Shown: in pieces, positions 58,707 through 64,000 of the stretch
Layout: the number at the start of each line of letters is the position of its first letter
How positions within the stretch are numbered: the stretch's first letter is position 1
NCBI RefSeq assembly: GCF_018771565.1
Contig: NZ_CP076326.1
Location: 620,001 to 684,000, forward strand
DNA length: 64,000 bases
Direction: 5' to 3'
Source of the DNA: Thermoflexus hugenholtzii
Lineage (GTDB): Bacteria; Chloroflexota; Anaerolineae; Thermoflexales; Thermoflexaceae
The notes under the pieces: model-generated
What the model was told of the DNA's origin: nothing
Databases searched by the model: none
What the model saw: only the letters and a program-made list of their open reading frames with translations
Made by a program: the position numbers and the translations under genes

Positions 58707-60878
58707 TTATGCTCGCATCGTTAAGGATCGCAACAGAACGGCGGAGACGCTGAGGGCCATCGCCAGCATCGCCCACATCGGATCCAGGCGCCCGCTCATG
58801 GCGGCGATCACCCCCATGCCGTTGAAGGCCAAGGCCAGTCCGACGTTGGTGGCCGTGAGGCGATAGCTGACCCGGGCCAGCCGGAACGCGTCCGCAAGGG
58901 CCTGAAGATCTTTACGGATCAACACGACATCTGCGGCCTCCAGGGCGATATCGGTCCCCGTCCCCATCGCGATCCCCAGATCGGATTGCATCAGGGCCGG
59001 CGCGTCGTTGATCCCATCCCCCACGAAGGCGACACGCTGCCCCTGCTTTTGGAGCGCCCGCACCAATTCTACCTTCCCGGCCGGCCTCACCTCCGCATAC
59101 ACCTCATGGATCCCCAGCGCCTGGGCGACAGCCTGGGCGACCGAGGCGCGGTCCCCAGTGACCAGGATGGGCTCCACGCCCATCGAACGGAGCGTCTGAA
59201 TCACAGCAGGGGCCTCCGGCTTGAGGCGATCCGCGAAGATCAGGAGGCCTCGGACCTGATCCTCTACGGCGACCAGAACGGCCGTCTGATCCGCATCGAC
59301 GGTGGATAAGAGAGAGATGGCCGGCCGGATCTCCACCCCATGTTCCACCAAGAGGTCGGGGGTCCCCACGATCACCGGCCGGCCCTCCACACGGGCGATC
59401 ACGCCACGTCCGGGGATCGCCTGGAAGAACTCCGGCTCCGGAGGTGTGAGCCCCCGGGCTCGGGCGGCGTCCATAATAGCCCGAGCCAGCGGATGTTCCG
59501 AGGGCCGTTCGGCCGCGGCCGCCCAGCGCAGGATCTCTTCCTCCTTCTCCCCCTGCATGGGATGAATCATGCTCAGGATGGGCTGCCCTTCGGTCAGCGT
59601 GCCTGTTTTATCCAGCAGAACCTTTTGCACCCGCGTGAGCAGATGGAAGGCCTCCCCGGATCGGATCAGGATCCCTCGAGCGGCAGCGAACCCGGTGGTC
59701 CGGATGAGGGCGAGCGGGGTGGCCATCCCCAGGGCGCATGGATATCCCATGATCAGCGCCGTGAGGGCCGCGAACAAGCCTCGAGGCGGATCCGGTTCCC
59801 CTCCCCAGGTCAGCGGCCCGATGGTCCATAGGATGAAACCGAACAGACTGGCGGTGAACACCATAGGCACATAGATCAGCAGCACCTGATCCACCAGCCG
59901 CAAGATCCCGGGTTTCATCGCCCGGGCTTCCGCCACCAGACGGGCCACTTGGCGCAGGAACATCGTCTCATCCGCGCGGGTGACCTCCACGATCAGGCTT
60001 CCCTCGCCATTGATGGCTCCTCCGATCACTTCATCCCCCGGGCTCTTCACGACGGGCATCGGTTCCCCGGTCAGGAGGCTTTCATCCACGGTGGAGCTCC
60101 CGGCGACCACCACGCCGTCCGCGGGGATCCGTTCGCCCGGCCGCACGCGGATGCGATCTCCCTTCTGGAGAAATCGAACCGGGATCTCCTCCTCAGCCCC
60201 ATCCGGTCGGATGCGGATGGCGATCTCCGGTTGGAGACGCAGGAGCCGGCGGACAGCCCAGGAGGCTTGGGCGTGGACCTTCACGGAGAGGTAGCCACCA
60301 ATGGTGTGGAAAGCCAGGATGAAGGCGACTGCCCCCAGGAACACATCGCCCGGGATGGCAGGATCCCGCCATCCCAACACGCCGCCGATCAGGCCGGCCG
60401 TCGCGGCCACCAAGACTAAGACGTCTTGGTTCAGGATGCCGCGGCGCAGGGATTCCCACCCATTTCGGAGGACGAACCGGGCCGGCCCCAGGGCCAGAAA
60501 GAGGGCCACTGCTGCCTGTCCCACCATCCATCCGGGCTTCATGGACCCTCCCATCCTCATCCCGGCCATCAGCGCGGCCATCGCCAGCGCCACCCCTGCC
60601 CCCAGGGCCCGGGAACGGGCTGTCCGGAGCTCCCGCTCCTCCTGCGCGATGGCCGCTTGCTCCTCCGCCGGGTGGACGGTGAACCCCAGGGCTTCCAGAG
60701 TGCGAAGGAAATCCGCTGGCGAAGCCTGGGCCGGCTCGTAGCGGATCAGCGCCTCCCCGTGGGCGATGCTCACGTAAACTTCCAGGACCCCCGGGAGGCG
60801 GGTGAGGGCTTTGCGAATGGACTCCACGCAAAGCGAGCAATGCATCCCCCCAATGCGCGCATGCCACACCGCATTCAT
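58707..60878 (-). CDS. Heavy-metal P1B-type ATPase with HMA domain, YPC motif
   Basis: A 723-residue metal pump. One N-terminal HMA domain carries the metal-binding GGMHCSLC (C14, C17). The actuator has [17 protein letters not shown], the phosphorylation motif is [10 protein letters not shown], and [20 protein letters not shown] is the hinge. The membrane transport motif is [13 protein letters not shown], with Tyr where copper pumps have Cys of CPC. The tail resembles that of copper ATPases ([13 protein letters not shown]). GGGAGG precedes ATG 60878. A CueR-type promoter upstream supports copper or silver, while the YPC leaves specificity open. Confidence 0.92.
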   Translation of the reverse strand: MNAVWHARIGGMHCSLCVESIRKALTRLPGVLEVYVSIAHGEALIRYEPAQASPADFLRTLEALGFTVHPAEEQAAIAQEERELRTARSRALGAGVALAMAALMAGMRMGGSMKPGWMVGQAAVALFLALGPARFVLRNGWESLRRGILNQDVLVLVAATAGLIGGVLGWRDPAIPGDVFLGAVAFILAFHTIGGYLSVKVHAQASWAVRRLLRLQPEIAIRIRPDGAEEEIPVRFLQKGDRIRVRPGERIPADGVVVAGSSTVDESLLTGEPMPVVKSPGDEVIGGAINGEGSLIVEVTRADETMFLRQVARLVAEARAMKPGILRLVDQVLLIYVPMVFTASLFGFILWTIGPLTWGGEPDPPRGLFAALTALIMGYPCALGMATPLALIRTTGFAAARGILIRSGEAFHLLTRVQKVLLDKTGTLTEGQPILSMIHPMQGEKEEEILRWAAAAERPSEHPLARAIMDAARARGLTPPEPEFFQAIPGRGVIARVEGRPVIVGTPDLLVEHGVEIRPAISLLSTVDADQTAVLVAVEDQVRGLLIFADRLKPEAPAVIQTLRSMGVEPILVTGDRASVAQAVAQALGIHEVYAEVRPAGKVELVRALQKQGQRVAFVGDGINDAPALMQSDLGIAMGTGTDIALEAADVVLIRKDLQALADAFRLARVSYRLTATNVGLALAFNGMGVIAAMSGRLDPMWAMLAMALSVSAVLLRSLTMRA

Positions 60879-60908
60879 CTTTCCCTCCCTCTGGATCGCT
60901 CTACAAGG

Positions 60909-60940
60909 AGTTTAAACCTTCCAGCTTCCTGGAAGGTCAA
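60909..60940 (-). promoter_or_regulatory. CueR-type promoter/operator of the metal ATPase gene
   Basis: On the minus strand: TTGACC (60935-60940), a 19-20 bp spacer, and TAAACT (60909-60914). The over-long spacer contains the dyad ACCTTCC-N8-GGAAGGT (60916-60937). This matches the established CueR operator layout of copper-exporting ATPases almost base for base. It lies 31 bp before the ATPase ATG, so the MerR protein encoded downstream probably acts here. Confidence 0.85.
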
Positions 60941-61117
60941 ATCTCCAGAGGCCGGGACTTTCCGGGAGAAGTGGGGTTGCAGCGCCGCTGCGCCTCCACC
61001 GCCTCGCCTACGGGAGGGTGAAAAGACCGGAAGGCCCCGAAGGCCGGCTACGGGGCCCGGAACCGGGCGCAAGGGTGGGGGGTGAACGTCGCCCTGGCCC
61101 ATATGGGTCGTTTTTGA

Positions 61118-61123
61118 TATAAT
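61118..61123 (+). promoter_or_regulatory. Likely -10 element of the ArsA-pair operon
   Basis: A TATAAT preceded by TTTTTGA, 67 bp before the first small-protein ATG. The -35 region (TGGCCC at 17-bp spacing) is poor. The rest of 60941-61189 holds GC-rich palindromes and no gene that I can see. Confidence 0.5.
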
Positions 61124-61189
61124 GGGTTGTGATTGTGCCCTCCTGTTGGGATCAGGACCCGGGGGGAAGATCCTGCGAGGGCAGGCGGC

Positions 61190-61492
61190 ATGGCGCTTTC
61201 CTTGACGCAGCTGAGGGAACGCTGGCGGGCCTGGCGTCAGGCGTTCCAGGAGTTCTTCTACGGCTTCGCCGCCTACGATGTGGTCCAGCATCTCCTGGAG
61301 ATGCGGGCCGCCACGGAGAACCTGTTCATCGCTGCTCTCTTCGGTGACCTCATCGGCCTCCCCATCATGCCGCCTTACTACAGCCTGCGCCTGCTGCCCT
61401 ATGTCGTCCCGGTCCTGAGCACGTGGAAGCGACGGGTCCTGCGGGAGCGCGAGTTCACCGACGAGCACGATTTCCATTTGCACGGCCTGTGA
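61190..61492 (+). CDS. Small conserved protein of the ArsA-pair operon (paralogue 1)
   Basis: 100 residues of no family I recognise. After a basic amphipathic N-terminus (RERWRAWRQAFQEFFYGFAAYDVVQHLLEMRAATENLF) comes a hydrophobic stretch FIAALFGDLIGLPIMPPYYSLRLLPYVVPVLSTWKRRVLRERE. It shares GDLIGxPIxPPYYSLRxLPYVVPxxSTWKRRxLRER with the next gene, an obvious paralogue, and both end in short variable tails. The hydrophobic segment is short for a membrane span and broken by prolines, so it may lie in the membrane plane or form a hairpin. Possible client or membrane partner of the ATPases downstream. Confidence 0.75.
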   Translation: MALSLTQLRERWRAWRQAFQEFFYGFAAYDVVQHLLEMRAATENLFIAALFGDLIGLPIMPPYYSLRLLPYVVPVLSTWKRRVLREREFTDEHDFHLHGL

Positions 61493-61562
61493 GGGACGGC
61501 TTGCGGCATCGATCCCGATGCCGGATCGTTGCCGTGAGGGATCTCTGAGGAGGTGTGAAGAC

Positions 61563-61844
61563 ATGGCGGAGCAGAAGACACGTGAGGGGTTGCTGCGTCG
61601 GGTGGTGAATTTCGTGCAGGAGCTGACCTACGGCATGGCGGCCCACGACATGGCTCGCTACGCCCTCCGAACCCGGGCCAGCATGGAGCATCTGTTCATC
61701 CTGATCACCATGGGCGACCTCATCGGCGTCCCCATCCTGCCGCCTTATTACAGCCTGCGCATCCTGCCCTACGTGGTGCCCCAAATCAGCACCTGGAAGC
61801 GCCGCATGCTCCGGGAGCGGGACGTGGCGGACGCGATGTTCTGA
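61563..61844 (+). CDS. Small conserved protein of the ArsA-pair operon (paralogue 2)
   Basis: 93 residues, the tandem paralogue of the preceding gene, sharing YGMAAHDMARYALRTRASMEHLFILITMGDLIGVPILPPYYSLRILPYVVPQISTWKRRMLRERD with only scattered changes. GGAGG lies upstream of ATG 61563. The 35-bp gap to the first ATPase gene suggests co-translation. Conservation of PPYYSLRxLPYVVP and the basic STWKRR block, with divergence outside it, argues that this block is the functional core. The function is unknown. Confidence 0.75.
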   Translation: MAEQKTREGLLRRVVNFVQELTYGMAAHDMARYALRTRASMEHLFILITMGDLIGVPILPPYYSLRILPYVVPQISTWKRRMLRERDVADAMF

Positions 61845-61879
61845 AGGTCAAGCGAATCCCTTACGCGAGGTGAACCGGG

Positions 61880-62866
61880 ATGGCCACCGCGCTGGCGAAG
61901 TTGCTTCGGGAGAACCCCGAGCGCCGCTACATCATGTTCGGCGGCAAGGGCGGGCTGGGCAAGACCACCTTCTCCGCCGCCACGGCTTACTGGCTGGCCC
62001 GGCAGGGCTATAAGGTGCTGGTCTTCTCCGTCGACCCCCAGGCCAGCCTCTCGGACATCTTCCAGCGGGACATCTTCGGCAAGGGCCCGGTGGAGATCAT
62101 GCCCAACCTCTGGGCCCAGGAGATCGACGCTGATCGCCGGATCAAGGAGTATCAGGAGGAGATCCGGCGCAAGATCCTGGACATGTATGGCCTGGATCAG
62201 GTGCCCCCGGAGATCGAGGACTACATCCAGGCGGCCTCCGCCGAGCCGGCGATGGAGGAGAGCGCCATCTTCGACGCCGTGGTGGACATTGTGGTGGAGG
62301 GCCGCTACGACTACTACATTTACGACCTGGTCCCCCTGGGGCATGCTCTGTATTACCTCAGCATGGCCAAGGTCTACGATGAGTGGATCACCAAGATCAC
62401 GAAGCTGCGGGAGGAGATGCGGGAGTATGAAGAGATGGTGGCCCGCATCCGCCGCCAGCAGACCGAGGAGGACCGCATCCTGGAGGAGCTCCAGTATATC
62501 CGGCAGCGGATCAACATGTCCTCCAGCATCCTCACCGACAGCCGCCGCACGGCCTTCTTCTTCGTGCTGATCCCGGAGGAGCTGGTGATCCTGGACACGT
62601 TGAAGGCGGCCGAGCTGTTCCGTCGGTTCGACGTGCCCATCTCCGGCTACGTGGTCAACCGGGTCCTTCCGACGGAGCTGCTGGGCCAGAACATCCCCGA
62701 GTATCTGCGCAACCGCATCGAGATGCAGCGGCGGCATCTGGAGGAGATCCGCGCCCGCTTCGGCGACCAGGTCCTGGCCTATGTGCCCGAGCTGGAGCGG
62801 GATGTCACCGGACTGGACATGATCGCCCGGGTGGCGAAGCTGCTCTTCGGAAACGGGAAGGCGTGA
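61880..62866 (+). CDS. ArsA/Get3-like P-loop ATPase 1 (altered switch II)
   Basis: A 328-residue member of the deviant-Walker SIMIBI ATPases that includes ArsA and the tail-anchored-protein carrier Get3. The P-loop GGKGGLGKTT is at 21-30, with the signature Lys at 23. Switch I keeps its Asp in FSVDPQAS (D52). Switch II, DTAPTGH in Get3, is here DLVPLGH (D149-H155), so the Thr residues are lost. The central insertion (about 170-210) is highly charged and coiled. The C-terminus FVLIPEELVILDTLKAAELFRRFDVPISGYVVNRVL is family typical. No metal-binding Cys set or second P-loop is present, so this is not a classic arsenite pump subunit. The next ATPase gene overlaps or abuts it. Confidence 0.88.
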   Translation: MATALAKLLRENPERRYIMFGGKGGLGKTTFSAATAYWLARQGYKVLVFSVDPQASLSDIFQRDIFGKGPVEIMPNLWAQEIDADRRIKEYQEEIRRKILDMYGLDQVPPEIEDYIQAASAEPAMEESAIFDAVVDIVVEGRYDYYIYDLVPLGHALYYLSMAKVYDEWITKITKLREEMREYEEMVARIRRQQTEEDRILEELQYIRQRINMSSSILTDSRRTAFFFVLIPEELVILDTLKAAELFRRFDVPISGYVVNRVLPTELLGQNIPEYLRNRIEMQRRHLEEIRARFGDQVLAYVPELERDVTGLDMIARVAKLLFGNGKA

Positions 62867-62889
62867 GATCGATCCGGGAGGGGAGAGGG

Positions 62890-63879
62890 ATGATCCGCAT
62901 CGAGAAGACGATGGTGGACTTCCTGCGGGAACATCCTCGCCTGAAGTATGTGTTCTTCGGCGGGAAGGGCGGGGTTGGGAAGACGGTGATGGCAGGGGCC
63001 ACAGCCCTCTGGTTCGCCCGGCAGGGCCGCCGCACCCTCCTGGCCTCCACCAACCCGGTCCACAGCCTCTCCGGGCTGCTGGACCAGAACGTCTTCGGCA
63101 AGCCGACGCCGGTGGCCGGGGTGCCGAACCTGTGGGCTTATGAGATCGACACCAAGGACACCATTGAGCGCTCCAAGCGGGAGATCCGGGAGAAGATCCA
63201 GTGGTTTCTCAAGTTCGCCGAGATCTCCACGCGGGCCGACGAGTTCGTGGAATCGGCCACCATGAACCCGGCCTTCGAGGAGTCGGCGATGTTCGAGAAC
63301 ATGATCGACCTCATGTTCCGGGACGAATATGAGGTCTATGTGTTCGACACCGCCCCCACAGCCAACGCCCGCCGGCTCCTCGGGATGTCCAAAGTTTACG
63401 CCCTCTGGGTGAACAAGATGATCAAGTCCCGTCAGGAGGCCCAGGCCCTCCGCAAGCTGCTCTCCTTCACCAAGAAGGAGGAGCCGGACCCTCTGATGGA
63501 TTACCTGATCAGCTTCCGGGACCGCATGGAGCGGGCGCGCCGGCTGATCACCGACCCGGAGCTCACCGCTTTCTTCTTCGTGACCCTGCCGGAGGCGCTG
63601 CCCATCGCGGTGATCCGCCGCTTCATCCACTGGTTCCACGACTTCGGCATCCCGGTGGGCGGCGTGATCGTCAACGGCCTCATCGATCGGTCCTTCCTGG
63701 GGGAGGACACGCCTGACTTCGTCCGCAACCGCATCGAGATGCAGGGGCGCTATCTCCAGGAGATCGAGGCGCTCTTCGATGGCCTGGTGCGGGGGATGAC
63801 CCCCCTCCTGGAGAACGAGGTGCGCGGCGTCCCCATGCTGGAGCGCTTCGCGGGCTATCTGTTTGCCGGCTCCTCGTGA
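62890..63879 (+). CDS. ArsA/Get3-like P-loop ATPase 2 (Asn at switch-I Asp)
   Basis: A 329-residue paralogue of the preceding ATPase. The P-loop GGKGGVGKT is at 24-32. Switch I is ASTNPVHSL: Asn55 takes the place of the catalytic Asp of STDPAHN in Get3, where an Asp-to-Asn change blocks hydrolysis. Switch II keeps DTAPT (153-157) but has ANA in place of GHT. The remainder follows the ArsA fold, including FFFVTLPEALPIAVIRRFIHWFHDFGIPVGGVIVNGLI. ATG 62890 with GGGAGG upstream is preferred to a GTG at 62863 that overlaps the preceding stop. A terminator follows directly, so this is the last gene of the operon. Confidence 0.88.
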   Translation: MIRIEKTMVDFLREHPRLKYVFFGGKGGVGKTVMAGATALWFARQGRRTLLASTNPVHSLSGLLDQNVFGKPTPVAGVPNLWAYEIDTKDTIERSKREIREKIQWFLKFAEISTRADEFVESATMNPAFEESAMFENMIDLMFRDEYEVYVFDTAPTANARRLLGMSKVYALWVNKMIKSRQEAQALRKLLSFTKKEEPDPLMDYLISFRDRMERARRLITDPELTAFFFVTLPEALPIAVIRRFIHWFHDFGIPVGGVIVNGLIDRSFLGEDTPDFVRNRIEMQGRYLQEIEALFDGLVRGMTPLLENEVRGVPMLERFAGYLFAGSS

Positions 63880-63903
63880 GAAACCTGGGGGTTCAGAGAC
63901 CGG

Positions 63904-63939
63904 GGCCGGGCGGCGATCAAGCCGCCCGGCCTCTTGTTT
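63904..63939 (+). terminator. Intrinsic terminator of the ArsA-pair operon
   Basis: An 11-bp perfect stem GGCCGGGCGGC / GCCGCCCGGCC with a 6-nt loop, followed by TCTTGTTT. From here to 64000 I see no gene. Confidence 0.8.
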
Positions 63940-64000
63940 AGGAGTTCTCGAGGAGATCCCGCCTCAGCGAGATAGAGCCTCGATGTGCTCTGAGACCCGG

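Noticed and set aside
61880-63879. Arsenite pump ATPase ArsA
   Set aside because: Each protein has a single ATPase domain, no clustered metal-binding Cys, and no arsB, arsD or arsR gene nearby; Get3/ArsA-like is as far as the evidence goes.

Overview
The window is high-GC, densely coded bacterial DNA with short intergenic gaps and no rRNA, tRNA or CRISPR array that I can see. Gene content suggests a Chloroflexota bacterium, probably a thermophile of the Anaerolineae/Thermoflexia side: a valS T-box leader, very large multi-GAF hybrid kinases, a tungsten-type aldehyde oxidoreductase, DUF433/DUF5615 and UPF0175/DUF3368 toxin-antitoxin pairs, and paired ArsA/Get3-like ATPases. This placement is an inference from gene content only.

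Layout. 1-3649: the end of a sugar epimerase gene, a nucleotidyltransferase, a UPF0175/DUF3368 pair whose toxin looks frameshifted near its end, and cysS. 3698-4999: tnpB element A. 5003-14327: PIN/TRAM protein, then a run of minus-strand genes that looks like an envelope-glycan operon (lipid kinase, membrane protein, two methyltransferases, FAD oxidoreductase, sortase, GT2, polyprenyl glycosylphosphotransferase). 14504-17542: uvrB, flanked on both sides by short palindromes, then a WecG/TagA-type glycosyltransferase. 17615-23595: tnpB elements B and C, facing outward, bracket fdhD and an FdhF/YdeP-type molybdoenzyme. 23644-27552: two ion-translocation membrane subunits, an M16 peptidase homologue without its zinc motif, and a degenerate Nudix gene. 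27709-30945: a Fur-family regulator under a consensus promoter with a Fur-like box, followed by a metal P-type ATPase. 31213-38158: clpC, an NYN protein, two small proteins, and a T-box-controlled valS. 38209-43000: hsp20, an aldehyde oxidoreductase, a DUF433/DUF5615 pair between two copies of the 3' end of an alpha/beta-hydrolase gene, and a response regulator. 42992-49901: a 1990-residue hybrid kinase with seven GAF domains and a GGDEF-type response regulator. 50130-56998: P1 peptidase, LysM/M23 lipoprotein, AlbA-type ATP-binding regulator, membrane histidine kinase. 56995-60940: chromate transporter, MerR regulator and metal P-type ATPase behind a CueR-type promoter. 61118-63939: a self-contained four-gene operon of two paralogous small proteins and two paralogous ArsA/Get3-like ATPases.

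The two most unusual observations follow. (1) Three tnpB-only elements have 16-bp terminal inverted repeats and exact 5-bp target-site duplications (TCCTT, TAATT, ATATG). IS200/IS605 elements do not show this, so it points to mobilisation in trans by a DDE-type transposase. All three TnpB proteins also carry His where the third RuvC Asp is expected. (2) In the terminal operon the two ArsA/Get3-like ATPases are degenerate in complementary motifs: one keeps the switch-I Asp but loses the switch-II DTAPT, while the other keeps DTAPT but has Asn at the switch-I position. This suggests an obligate heterodimer working with two small membrane-associated proteins.
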